Source: Gammaproteobacteria bacterium
GTDB lineage: Bacteria; Pseudomonadota; Gammaproteobacteria; JADZEE01
Assembly: GCA_020850735.1 (NCBI GenBank)
Contig: JADZEE010000106.1
Coordinates: forward strand, 1-64,000
Direction: 5' to 3'
DNA length: 64,000 nucleotides
Each line of letters starts with the position of its first letter. Position 1 is the stretch's first letter. A program made the position numbers and the translations under genes. Below, one piece after another: positions 55,163 to 64,000 of this stretch. Under the pieces are notes generated by a model. The model was given only the letters and a program-made list of their open reading frames with translations, was not told where the DNA came from and made no database searches.

Positions 55163-56260
55163 TCAGAGCCGCATCGGCATGATGACGTATCTCGTCCGCT
55201 CGTCGCCCACCGGTGACAACAGGCAGCTGTTGTTGGCGTCCAGGAACACCATTTTCACCACGTCCGCCTTGACGGTGCCGAGCACATCGAGCAGGTAGGT
55301 CGCATTGAAACCCACCTCCAGCTCGCCGCCCTCATACTCGACCTCCATCTGCTCCTCGGCTTCCTCTTGCTCCGGATTGTGCGCCGATGCAGTCAGGGAG
55401 CCGGGTTTGATGCTCAACCGGATGCCGCGGAATTTCTCGTTCGACAGGATCGAAGTACGCGCCAGCATCTGCCGCAGCGCTTCCCGATCGGCCAGCACTT
55501 CCTTGTCGCCGCCGCGTGGCAATACCCGCTCATAATCCGGGTATTTCCCGTCGATCAGCTTGCTCGTCACGCATTGGCCACCGGACCGGATCCGCAGATG
55601 GTTATCACTCACCGCCAACTCGACCTCCGCACCCGGCTCCAGCACCCGCAACAACTCACTCACGCCTTTTCGTGGCACGATCAGCTGGCGCACAGCATCG
55701 ATCTCCGTCGCCAGATCCACTTCCGACATCGCCAGACGGTGACCGTCGGTCGCGACGCTGCGCAGGCGCGCCGCACCGAACTCCAGCAGCAGGCCGTTGA
55801 GGTAATAACGCACGTCGTTGTGCGCCATGGCAAATTGCGTCTGCTCGATCAGCGCCCGCAGGCCCGCGCCATCCAGTCGCACCGTGAACGCCGCTTCGAA
55901 ATCGCCGATGTTGGGGAACTCCGCGGCTGGCAAGGTGCTCAAGGCAAAACGGCTGCGTCCGGAACGGATCACCGCCTGTTTATCGCCCAGGTTCAGTTCC
56001 ACCGGCGCGCCGGCCGGCAGGGCGCGCACGATGTCGAGCAGCTTGCGTGCGGGCAACGTGACCGTAGCGGCGGATTTGGCATCGCAGTTCAGCGTCGTCA
56101 CGGTCTCGACTTCCATGTCGGTCCCCGTGAACGTAACCGAGCCTGGTTCCACCACGACGAGGACATTGGCCAGAATCGGCAGACTCTGGCGCCGTTCTAC
56201 GACGTTGTGAACTGCGCTCAGCGGGGCGAGAAGCTCATCTCTATTAAGTAAGAGTTTCAT
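55163..56260 (-). CDS. dnaN: DNA polymerase III subunit beta
   Basis: MKLLLNRDELLAPLSAVHNVVERRQSLPILANVLV, SVATDGHRLAMSEVDL, VVKMVFLDANNSCLLSPVGDERTRYVIMPMRL. Confidence 0.98.
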   Translation of the reverse strand: MKLLLNRDELLAPLSAVHNVVERRQSLPILANVLVVVEPGSVTFTGTDMEVETVTTLNCDAKSAATVTLPARKLLDIVRALPAGAPVELNLGDKQAVIRSGRSRFALSTLPAAEFPNIGDFEAAFTVRLDGAGLRALIEQTQFAMAHNDVRYYLNGLLLEFGAARLRSVATDGHRLAMSEVDLATEIDAVRQLIVPRKGVSELLRVLEPGAEVELAVSDNHLRIRSGGQCVTSKLIDGKYPDYERVLPRGGDKEVLADREALRQMLARTSILSNEKFRGIRLSIKPGSLTASAHNPEQEEAEEQMEVEYEGGELEVGFNATYLLDVLGTVKADVVKMVFLDANNSCLLSPVGDERTRYVIMPMRL

Positions 56261-56447
56261 TGCCTTTTGTTCTAATTAGGGTTTGGGATAACTCGGCCTT
56301 TTGGTCATTCAGAGCCATTAAATCAGAATCTTAACTCCCGAAGAAACTGTTCCTAAACTGCTTGCCGCAAGCCTGCCCACCTGTGGGAAACCTGTGCTTC
56401 GACGGCGGCTTTTTGCTCCATCCCAAGTTATTCACAGGTTGTCCCCA
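56235..56447. other. AT-rich dnaN-dnaA spacer, candidate oriC/DUE or dnaN promoter region
   Basis: Conspicuously AT-rich stretch (about 56240-56360) in a GC-rich window; DnaA-box-like TTATTCACA (8/9) at 56428-56436. Confidence 0.45.
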
Positions 56448-57785
56448 TCAAGCGCTCAAGATTCTCCCAAGATTAGTGTAATCTTCGTTTATCTTCGCTT
56501 CACTGCGCCTAAGATCCGCTATCTTCCGGCAAGCGTGCAGTACTGTCGTGTGGTCACGCCCGCCAAATGCATCGCCGATCTCCGGCAGACTGTGGTTGGT
56601 GAGCTCTTTCGCCAGTGCCATCGCGATCTGCCGCGGTCTGGCCACCGACCGGCTGCGACGCTTGGAAAGCAGATCGGCGAACCGGATCTTGTAGTACTCG
56701 GCCACGGTCTTCTGGATGTTTTCGATGGTGATCAGCTTGTCCTGCAGGGCCAGCAGATCCTTGAGCGCTTCCTTGACGAAATCCAGCGTGATCGCCCGCC
56801 CGGTGAAATGCGCATTGGCGATGACCCGGTGCAAAGCCCCTTCCAGATCGCGAATGTTCGATCGAAAACGCTTGGCCACGAAGAACGCCACCTCGTCCGG
56901 CAGCGAGATGTGCACGAGTGCCGCTTTGCTCATCAGAATCGCGACCCGTGTCTCCAGCTCCGGCGGCTCGGTCGCGACCGTCAGCCCCCAGCCAAAGCGT
57001 GACTTCAACCGCTCCTCCACTCCCGAGACCTCACGCGGGTAGCGATCGCAGGTGAGCACGATCTGCTGCTGGCCCTCTAGCAAGGCGTTGAAGGTGTGAA
57101 AAAATTCTTCCTGCGAGCGTTCCTTGTTCGCGAAGACCTGGATGTCATCGATGAGCAAGGCGTCCACCGACCGGTAAAAGCGTTTGAAATCGTTGATGGC
57201 GTTGTGTTGCAGCGCCTTCACCATGTCGGCGACGAAGCGTTCCGAATGCAGGTATACCACCTTGGCACCGGGGCGCATCGCGAGGATCAGGTTGCCGAGC
57301 GCGTGCATCAGGTGTGTCTTGCCGAGGCCTACACCGCCACAGATGAACAACGGGTTATAAGCCTTGCCCGGATTGCCGGCGACCTGCATCGAGGCCGCGC
57401 GCGCCAGCTGATTCGATTTGCCCTCGACGAATGTGTCGAAGGTGAAGTCCGGTTTCAGCCCACTCGCGTGTCGCGGTGAGCGTCCTGCTCTGTCCGCCGC
57501 GCCGACCTGCGGCGCTGCCGCGACCGTGATGGCTTCCGGCGTGTCGCTGCCAATCGTGAGTTCGACACCGTAGGCGCCGTTGCCGGAAACCTCCCGCAGC
57601 AGATCGGTGATCCGTGTCAGGTATCGTTCCCGGATCCAGTCACGTACGAACCGGTTCGGCGCCAGCAGCTCCACTGCGGCACCATTCTCGCGGGCGTGCA
57701 GCGGGCGGATCCAGGTGTTGAACTGTTGCGGCGGCAGCTCGCTCTCGAGGCGCTCCAGACAGCGCCGCCACACCTGTACCCCCAC
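56448..57785 (-). CDS. dnaA: chromosomal replication initiator protein DnaA
   Basis: [110 protein letters not shown]. Confidence 0.98.
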   Translation of the reverse strand: MGVQVWRRCLERLESELPPQQFNTWIRPLHARENGAAVELLAPNRFVRDWIRERYLTRITDLLREVSGNGAYGVELTIGSDTPEAITVAAAPQVGAADRAGRSPRHASGLKPDFTFDTFVEGKSNQLARAASMQVAGNPGKAYNPLFICGGVGLGKTHLMHALGNLILAMRPGAKVVYLHSERFVADMVKALQHNAINDFKRFYRSVDALLIDDIQVFANKERSQEEFFHTFNALLEGQQQIVLTCDRYPREVSGVEERLKSRFGWGLTVATEPPELETRVAILMSKAALVHISLPDEVAFFVAKRFRSNIRDLEGALHRVIANAHFTGRAITLDFVKEALKDLLALQDKLITIENIQKTVAEYYKIRFADLLSKRRSRSVARPRQIAMALAKELTNHSLPEIGDAFGGRDHTTVLHACRKIADLRRSEAKINEDYTNLGRILSA

Positions 57786-57880
57786 GGTGACTCTTCCCCC
57801 TGCGACGATTGGTTTTCGACTGCACTGATGGGGCGACCATCGGTGACTGGAGACCGCCAGTCTATACCCGCACGCAGGCG

Positions 57881-57889
57881 TTATCCACA
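57881..57889. promoter_or_regulatory. perfect DnaA box between dnaA and rpmH
   Basis: TTATCCACA exact match. Confidence 0.8.
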
Positions 57890-57988
57890 GCCTGTCTGCG
57901 CGCGCGCCGCCGCCAAAATTGACAGAAATTGCCCGCAGATCGTAGTATTCGCAGCCTTTTTTTGCTCCGCAGGCCTGAGGGGCCAGTC

Positions 57989-58123
57989 ATGAAACGCACG
58001 TATCAACCCAGCAACACTAGGCGCAAGCGCACCCACGGCTTTCGTATTCGCATGCGCACGAAGAACGGCCGCAAGGTTCTCGCCGCGCGCCGAGCGAAGG
58101 GCCGCGTCCGCCTCGGCGTCTGA
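57989..58123 (+). CDS. rpmH: 50S ribosomal protein L34
   Basis: [44 protein letters not shown]. Confidence 0.98.
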   Translation: MKRTYQPSNTRRKRTHGFRIRMRTKNGRKVLAARRAKGRVRLGV

Positions 58124-58133
58124 TCGCCCGCGG

Positions 58134-58508
58134 ATGCGCCGGCCACGCGTTCTCGCCCCGCTGCGCGGCGCTGAAACCTTCCGTCAGGTTCTGAGTCGGG
58201 GTGCGCGTGTGCGCACCGCCTGTTTCCGGGCTCGGGCGCAGGTCTGCGCCGCCTCGCTTCCTGTCAGGCTCGGATTCGCCATCGGTCGGCGCGCCGTCCC
58301 GCGCGCCGTCGATCGCAATCGACTCAAGCGTCTGGTCCGGGAGAGTGCCCGTCGATCTGCCGCGTCCCTGTGCGGCCTCGAGATCGTCGTCGGCGCCGAG
58401 CGCTGTGCGCTCGCGCTCAGCAATGCGCAAATCACGCTGCAGCTCGACCGCCTCTGGAGTCGCCTCAACCACGACCGCGCTCGACAAAGCGGCAGCACCT
58501 CGCCATGA
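58134..58508 (+). CDS. rnpA: ribonuclease P protein component
   Basis: RLGFAIGRRAVPRAVDRNRLKRLVRESAR. Confidence 0.94.
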   Translation: MRRPRVLAPLRGAETFRQVLSRGARVRTACFRARAQVCAASLPVRLGFAIGRRAVPRAVDRNRLKRLVRESARRSAASLCGLEIVVGAERCALALSNAQITLQLDRLWSRLNHDRARQSGSTSP

Positions 58509-58547
58509 TGTCGGCCGCCCGGCTCCTCACCCCGCCGCATCGTTACC

Positions 58548-60194
58548 GTGGATAATCCCCGCCTGTTTCTGCTCGTCGCGTTCGCTTTCGTCAGCCTCAT
58601 GCTGTGGCAGGCCTGGCAGCGTGATTATGGACCGCAGCGAGCGCCCCCCGCGGTCCAGGCACGGTCGCAGGGCGAGAGCACGGCCGACGTCGCCGTACCG
58701 ATCCCGGACGTCGGCACGGCGCCGGCCGAGACACCGGCACCGCCCGGCATGGCCGCGGTGCGCGATGAGACGCCGGTGTCGGCACGGATCAGCGTACGCA
58801 CCGACGTGCTCCACGTCGGCATCGACATGGCGGGCGGCACGATCGCCCATGTGTCCCTGCCCGCCTACCCGCTCACGCTGGACGAACCGGGCGAGGGGCT
58901 GGTCCTGCTCGACGACTCCGAGGAGCTGTACTTCGTGCTCCAGAGCGGTCTGCTCGGCAGCGAGGATGCGCCCGCGCACCGGGACACCTTCGAGGCCGAC
59001 GCCGAGCGTTACGAACTCGCTCCGGGCAGCGAGCAGATCGAGGTCCGCTTGCACCGGCGCAGCGCCGGCCTCGACGTCACGAAGGTCTTTACGTTCAGGC
59101 GCGGCAGCTACCTGGTGGACATGCGCTACGAGGTACGTAACGACGGCAGCGCAGCCGTGCAGTTGCGTCGCTACGATCAGCTCCAGCGCGCCATGCCGCC
59201 GAACAAGCGCGGACTGGTGCGAACCTTCACCGGTGCCGCGCTGTCGCCACCGGACAGCCGTTACGAGAAGCTGAGCTTCGAAGACCTTGCCAAGGAACCG
59301 GTCGATTACAGCAAGGTCGATGGCTGGCTCGCTTTCATCCAGCACTACTTCGTCGCCGCGCTGGTGCCGCCTGCCGGACTCGAAGCCCACTATTACTCAA
59401 AGGCGCTACCCAATGATCGCTACCTGGTCGGCGTCTACGGACCCGCGCAGACCATCGCGCCGGGCGCCAGCGCGAGCTTCGCGGCCGCCGCCTATCTCGG
59501 GCCCAAGGACCAGGACACCCTGGAGACCATCGCCCCGGGCCTCGATCTGACGGTCGATTACGGTGTGCTCTGGTTCATCGCCAAGCCGCTGTTTCACACC
59601 CTGACGTTCATCCACCGCGTCACCGGCAACTGGGGCTGGTCGATCATTCTGCTCACGGTTCTCGTCAAGGCGCTGTTCTTCTACCCCTCCGCCATCGGCT
59701 ACCGCTCGATGGCGAAAATGCGTCGTGTCACGCCGCGCCTGCAGGCCATCCGCGAGCGCTACGCCGACGACCGCGCGCGCCTGCAGCAGGCGATGATGGA
59801 GATCTACAAAGAAGAGAAGATCAATCCGCTCAGCGGCTGTCTGCCCATTCTCATCCAGGTGCCCGTGTTCATTTCCCTGTACTGGGTGCTGCTCGAGAGT
59901 GTGGAGCTGCGCCAGGCACCGTTCATCCTGTGGCTGCACGATCTGTCCACGCCCGATCCCTTCTTCGCGTTGCCGCTTTTCATGGGCGTCACGATGTGGG
60001 CGCAGCAAAAGCTCAATCCCGCACCGCTCGACCCCGTGCAGCAGCGGGTGATGCAGTTCCTGCCCGTGGTGTTCACGGTGATGTTCGCGTGGTTCCCTTC
60101 CGGTCTCGTCCTGTACTGGACGGTGAGCAATATTCTGTCCATCGCCCAGCAGTACGTGATCACCCGTCGCATCGAGCAGGGCATCGAGGCCTGA
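58548..60194 (+). CDS. yidC: membrane protein insertase YidC
   Basis: DNPRLFLLVAFAFVSLMLWQAWQRDYGP, GWSIILLTVLVKALFFYPSAIGYRSMAKMRRVTPRLQAIRERYADDRARLQQAMMEIYKEEKINPLSGCLPILIQVPVFISLYWVLLESVELRQAPF; GTG start. Confidence 0.97.
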   Translation: MDNPRLFLLVAFAFVSLMLWQAWQRDYGPQRAPPAVQARSQGESTADVAVPIPDVGTAPAETPAPPGMAAVRDETPVSARISVRTDVLHVGIDMAGGTIAHVSLPAYPLTLDEPGEGLVLLDDSEELYFVLQSGLLGSEDAPAHRDTFEADAERYELAPGSEQIEVRLHRRSAGLDVTKVFTFRRGSYLVDMRYEVRNDGSAAVQLRRYDQLQRAMPPNKRGLVRTFTGAALSPPDSRYEKLSFEDLAKEPVDYSKVDGWLAFIQHYFVAALVPPAGLEAHYYSKALPNDRYLVGVYGPAQTIAPGASASFAAAAYLGPKDQDTLETIAPGLDLTVDYGVLWFIAKPLFHTLTFIHRVTGNWGWSIILLTVLVKALFFYPSAIGYRSMAKMRRVTPRLQAIRERYADDRARLQQAMMEIYKEEKINPLSGCLPILIQVPVFISLYWVLLESVELRQAPFILWLHDLSTPDPFFALPLFMGVTMWAQQKLNPAPLDPVQQRVMQFLPVVFTVMFAWFPSGLVLYWTVSNILSIAQQYVITRRIEQGIEA

Positions 60195-60378
60195 GAGGCT
60201 GTGAAACCATCACCGCGCCTGCTGCGACGGCTCCTGTACGCCCCTGGCGGCGTTGCGGGGACCCCCGAATTCGTTGCCGCAGGCCCGCTGTGCGCGCGAT
60301 CTTGTGCACCCCCGCGCCTGGCCACAAACGCCCGGGAACCGTCTCGCTACGGCGGGCGAATGTTTCACAAGCTCTGAG
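60191..60378. repeat. 188-bp candidate MITE/REP-like element with imperfect terminal inverted repeats
   Basis: CTGAGAGGCTGTGAAACCATC (60191-60211) vs reverse complement of GAATGTTTCACAAGCTCTGAG (60358-60378): 16/21 identical; left end overlaps the yidC stop codon. Confidence 0.55.
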
Positions 60379-60403
60379 TGGGGCAGTTTCGCGCTCGCCG
60401 CCG

Positions 60404-61753
60404 ATGGCGTCGTCGTCCACCGATACCATCGCCGCCATCGCCACCGCGCACGGTTACGGCGGTATCGGCATCGTGCGCATCTCCGGACCGGCTGTGCCGG
60501 CCATCGCCGCCGCCGTTCTCGGCCGCGTGCCGCGCGCACGCCACGCCACGTTCAGCCCGTTTCTCGATGCTTCGGCTGCGCCCATCGACGCCGGCATCGC
60601 CCTGTACTACCCGGCGCCCCGCTCCTATACCGGCGAGGACGTGCTCGAGCTCCAGGGCCACGGCGGTCCGGTCGTCCTCGAGTTGCTGCTCGAACGCGTC
60701 GTTCAGGCAGGCGCGCGCCGGGCCCGTCCCGGCGAATTCTCCGAGCGCGCGTTCCTGAACGGGCGTATCGATCTCGCGCAGGCCGAAGCAGTCGCCGACC
60801 TCATCGCCAGCACCTCCGCCCGCGCGGCCCGCGCTGCCACCCGAACCCTGCAGGGCGCGTTCTCGCAGCGCGTGCACGCGCTCACCGAAGCGCTGATCGC
60901 CCTGCGTGTCGACGCCGAGGCGAGTATCGATTTCAGCGTCGATGACATCGAGCCCGGGAACGCCTTCACCGAGCGTCTCGAACGGCTCCTGAACGACGTC
61001 GCCGCGCTGCGCACGCAGGCCCGAGCGGGGACCGTCCTGCGCGATGGCGTCGATGTCGTCATTGCCGGCGCGCCGAACGCCGGCAAGTCTTCGCTGCTGA
61101 ATCGCCTCGCGCGCAGCGAACGCGCGATCGTCACCCCCGTGCCGGGCACGACCCGCGATCTGGTGCGCGAGCAGATCGTGCTCAATGGTCTGCCGCTGCA
61201 GATCGTGGACCCGGCCGGGCTGCGCGAGGATGCCGACAGCGTCGAGGCGGAAGGGATCCGGCGCGCGCAGTCAGCCATCCGTACCGCCGACGAGGTGTTG
61301 CTCGTCAGTGTCGCCGGGCAGGAGGATGACGGCATGGAGGCGCGGGTGCGTGTGCTGCTCGCGCCCGGCGCCCGGCTCACGCGGGTCGTCAACAAGATCG
61401 ATCTGGTCGGCTGGGAGGCGGCGGTGGTCGCCACGGGCGACGCTACCGAGATCCGCGTGTGCGCCGTGAGCGGCGCCGGCATCGATGCGCTCGAAGCCCA
61501 CCTGTGCACGGCGCGAGCCGGGCGTGGTGCGCCGGGTGAAGGCGATTTCACCGCCCGTGCCCGCCACGTCGACGCTCTGACCCGTGTCCACGACACGCTC
61601 GCTTGCGCCCGCGACCTCGAAACCGAGGGCACCATCGATCTTTTCGCCGAACACCTGCGCTTGGCGCAGCTCACCCTCGCCGAGATCACCGGAGACTTCA
61701 CGGCCGACGACCTGCTTGGCGCCATCTTTTCGAGTTTCTGCATCGGCAAGTGA
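60404..61753 (+). CDS. mnmE: tRNA uridine-5-carboxymethylaminomethyl(34) synthesis GTPase MnmE
   Basis: DTIAAIATAHGYGGIGIVRISGPAVP, GAPNAGKSSLLNRLARSERAIVTPVPGTTRDLV, NKIDL, C-terminal FSSFCIGK. Confidence 0.96.
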   Translation: MASSSTDTIAAIATAHGYGGIGIVRISGPAVPAIAAAVLGRVPRARHATFSPFLDASAAPIDAGIALYYPAPRSYTGEDVLELQGHGGPVVLELLLERVVQAGARRARPGEFSERAFLNGRIDLAQAEAVADLIASTSARAARAATRTLQGAFSQRVHALTEALIALRVDAEASIDFSVDDIEPGNAFTERLERLLNDVAALRTQARAGTVLRDGVDVVIAGAPNAGKSSLLNRLARSERAIVTPVPGTTRDLVREQIVLNGLPLQIVDPAGLREDADSVEAEGIRRAQSAIRTADEVLLVSVAGQEDDGMEARVRVLLAPGARLTRVVNKIDLVGWEAAVVATGDATEIRVCAVSGAGIDALEAHLCTARAGRGAPGEGDFTARARHVDALTRVHDTLACARDLETEGTIDLFAEHLRLAQLTLAEITGDFTADDLLGAIFSSFCIGK

Positions 61754-61843
61754 CCGTGTCGCCTTGCGATCACCGAGTCGCCGTCGCCGCGCCATCCGGT
61801 ATCTGCTAACGTCCCGTCATGCGCTCGTGGAGAATTGCCCGTC

Positions 61844-62248
61844 ATGACCCTCATGGTCCCGGTGTCCGTCGGTGAGCTGATCGACAAGATCACGATTCTC
61901 GAAATCAAGGCCGAGCGCATCGCCGATCCGGTCAAGCGCGGCAACGTCGAACGCGAGCTGGCCATGCTGCGCGAGGTCTGGCGCAAGTGCGAGCACGCCA
62001 GCGCTCCGATCGACGAAGAGTACGCCGCGCTCAAGCGAGTCAATTCCACACTGTGGGACATCGAGGACCGTATCCGCGACAAGGAACGCACCGCGCAGTT
62101 CGATGCCGGTTTCATCGAGCTCGCCCGTCAGGTCTACCTGAACAACGACGCGCGCGCGGCGCTCAAGCGCGAGCTGAATGTCAGGCTCGGTTCGACGCTG
62201 GTGGAGGAGAAGTCCTACAGCGTCTACCAGGACACGCCGGGCGACTAG
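61844..62248 (+). CDS. DUF6165 family protein
   Basis: MVPVSVGELIDKITILEIKAERIADPVKRGNVERELAMLREVW...ALKRVNSTLWDIEDRIRDKE...LARQVYLNNDARAALKRELN. Confidence 0.85.
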   Translation: MTLMVPVSVGELIDKITILEIKAERIADPVKRGNVERELAMLREVWRKCEHASAPIDEEYAALKRVNSTLWDIEDRIRDKERTAQFDAGFIELARQVYLNNDARAALKRELNVRLGSTLVEEKSYSVYQDTPGD

Positions 62249-62251
62249 CGG

Positions 62252-63226
62252 ATGCCGAGCCTGCTCGTCTACGTCATCGGTGACCGCCTCGGTGACGGCA
62301 TGCTCAAGCTGCCTCTCATCCGCGCGCTGCGCGGCGCGTTTCCCAATCACCGCATCGTCTGGATGGCCGGCTGGCGCAAGAGCGTGTTCAAGGGACCGCT
62401 CGCACCGCTCGTCACCGGTCTCATCGACGAAGTGCGCGAGGAGGCGGGACTGGGGGTGAGCCTGCGCGAGCTGTTGCGCCGGCCGCTCGCGGCAGAGCGC
62501 TTCGACATCGTCATCGACACGCAGCAGCGCCTGGTCACCACACTCGTCCTGCGGCGCATCCCGCACGATCTGTTCGTGTCGCCTGCGGCGCGCTTCCGGC
62601 TTTCGGACCGGCGCCCCGCAACCCCGCGCCCGCACTCGGTCACGGCCCGTCTGCTGCAACTGTTCGAACTCGCCGCCGGCCGTCCTCTGCAAGTCGACCC
62701 CGTCGTGCGCGTGGACGAAGCGTTCGAACGCGCGGCAGCCGCGCTGCTGCCGGCCGGTCCCCGGTACCTCGGTTTCGCGCCCGGGGCCGGCGGTGCCCGC
62801 AAGCGCTGGCCGCTCGAGCGATTCATCGATCTCGCCGCGCGCTTTGCCGCACGCGGCTGCGTACCGGTGTTCTTTCTCGGCCCGGACGAGGCCGCCTGGC
62901 GGGAGCGCATCGCCGCCGCCGTGCCTGCGGCACGCTTTCCGGAACACGAAGGCGGCCAGCGCGCCGGCCCGCTGCTCGCCGTGGCGCTCGGCGCCCGCCT
63001 CGCGGCGGCGGTCAGCAACGACGCCGGTCCCGGGCACCTGCTCGCCGCGAGCGGTATCCCCGTGCTCACCCTGTTCGGACGAACGGCCGCCGGGAAGTTC
63101 GCGGCCGCGCCCAATCGTCACGTGCTGCGCGCGGCCGATTTCGGCGGCGACGACGTGGCCTGCATACCGGTCGATGCGGTCGCCGGCCGGATCGAGCTGC
63201 TGCTGCGGCCGGCGCCGCCGGCATGA
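62252..63226 (+). CDS. glycosyltransferase family 9 (heptosyltransferase-like)
   Basis: YVIGDRLGDGMLKLPLIRALRGAFPNHRIVWMAG, GPRYLGFAPGAGGARKRWPLERFIDLA, AVSNDAGPGHLLAASGIPVLTLFG. Confidence 0.9.
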   Translation: MPSLLVYVIGDRLGDGMLKLPLIRALRGAFPNHRIVWMAGWRKSVFKGPLAPLVTGLIDEVREEAGLGVSLRELLRRPLAAERFDIVIDTQQRLVTTLVLRRIPHDLFVSPAARFRLSDRRPATPRPHSVTARLLQLFELAAGRPLQVDPVVRVDEAFERAAAALLPAGPRYLGFAPGAGGARKRWPLERFIDLAARFAARGCVPVFFLGPDEAAWRERIAAAVPAARFPEHEGGQRAGPLLAVALGARLAAAVSNDAGPGHLLAASGIPVLTLFGRTAAGKFAAAPNRHVLRAADFGGDDVACIPVDAVAGRIELLLRPAPPA

Positions 63227-64000
63227 GCCCGCAGGCACTGCTCGTGGCGCTCAGCAACGTCGGTGATGCCGTGCTGACGACGCCCGTGCTGGAAGCGCTG
63301 CACGCATTCGATCCGCGACTGGTCATCGACATCGTCGCCGATCGTCGATCCGCGCAGCTGTTCGAGCACTGCCCCTACCGCGGTCGCATCGTGCTCAAGG
63401 ACAAACGCGCGGGACTGGGCGGTGTGGTCGCGCTGGTTCGGGAGCTGCGCCGCGTGCGCTACCGTTACGTCGTCGATCTGCGCACCCACGTCCTCGGCTA
63501 TCTCCTGCGCACCGACCGGGTACTCGCCAAGTGGCGATCGCCTCCGGCCGGTGTGCACGCCGTCGAGGAGCACTGCGCGGTTCTGCAGCCGCTGGTCGGC
63601 GATCGGGTGCCGCCGCCCGCGCGGATCTGGCTGACGGAAAGACTACGCGCGGATGCCCGCATTGCGGTCGGCGCCCGCGGCGAGGAGCGCGTGCTGGCCC
63701 TGGGGCCCGGCGCCAACTGGCCGGGCAAGATCTGGCCCGCCGCGCGTTACCGCGAGCTCGCGGCCCGCGTATGCGCGGACTTCGATCGTATCGTCATCCT
63801 CGGCAATTCGGCCGAGCGCGAGCTCGGCGAGCAAGTGCGGGCCGGCATCACGCTGCCCGCCGTCAACCTGGCCGGCGCGACCGATCTGCTCCAGGCGGCC
63901 GCCGTACTCGGCGGCTGCCGGGCGTTCGTCGGCAACGATTCGGGCCTCGGGCATCTGGCGGCGGCCATCGGTACACCGACGCTGGTCGTGTTCGGTCCGG
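63223..64000 (+). CDS. glycosyltransferase family 9 (heptosyltransferase-like), truncated by window end
   Basis: MSPQALLVALSNVGDAVLTTPVLEALHAFDP, LALGPGANWPGKIWPAARYRELA, FVGNDSGLGHLAAAIGTPTLVVFGP; ATGA overlap with previous GT9. Confidence 0.92.
   Translation, partial: MSPQALLVALSNVGDAVLTTPVLEALHAFDPRLVIDIVADRRSAQLFEHCPYRGRIVLKDKRAGLGGVVALVRELRRVRYRYVVDLRTHVLGYLLRTDRVLAKWRSPPAGVHAVEEHCAVLQPLVGDRVPPPARIWLTERLRADARIAVGARGEERVLALGPGANWPGKIWPAARYRELAARVCADFDRIVILGNSAERELGEQVRAGITLPAVNLAGATDLLQAAAVLGGCRAFVGNDSGLGHLAAAIGTPTLVVFGP

Overview
This is a 64 kb GC-rich chromosomal window from a gammaproteobacterium-like genome. It spans the dnaA/dnaN/recF/gyrB and rpmH/rnpA/yidC/mnmE replication-origin neighbourhood (about 51.6-61.8 kb). 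Most of it is conserved core gene content: a cluster of three pilT/pilU-type retraction ATPases, yggS-proC-yggT, xth/pyrE, slmA, argB, algC, coaBC, radC, rpmB-rpmG, a gld-like ABC operon, mutM, ggt, coaD, rsmD, two M16 peptidases, ftsY-ftsE-ftsX-rpoH, a caa3-type cytochrome oxidase operon, bioBFCD, comF, gyrB-recF-dnaN-dnaA, rpmH-rnpA-yidC-mnmE, and DUF6165 plus two GT9 glycosyltransferases. I saw no CRISPR array, prophage, defence island, tRNA or rRNA. No wholly new system is evident. The most interesting signals are regulatory or structural: (1) a perfect 27-bp CIRCE (HrcA operator) inside a plausible sigma70 promoter directly upstream of rpoH; (2) a BirA-type operator between bioB and comF; (3) two near-consensus parS sites inside recF; (4) a perfect 24-bp inverted repeat between mutM and ggt and a related remnant upstream of a DUF1272 gene; (5) a 188-bp element with imperfect terminal inverted repeats overlapping the yidC stop codon; (6) a frameshifted crotonase fragment next to a PPK2 gene that has no normal start codon; (7) missing expected members of conserved clusters (ctaA, dut, bioH, yidD, mnmG). 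All calls come from reading the supplied sequence and ORF track. No database search was run.
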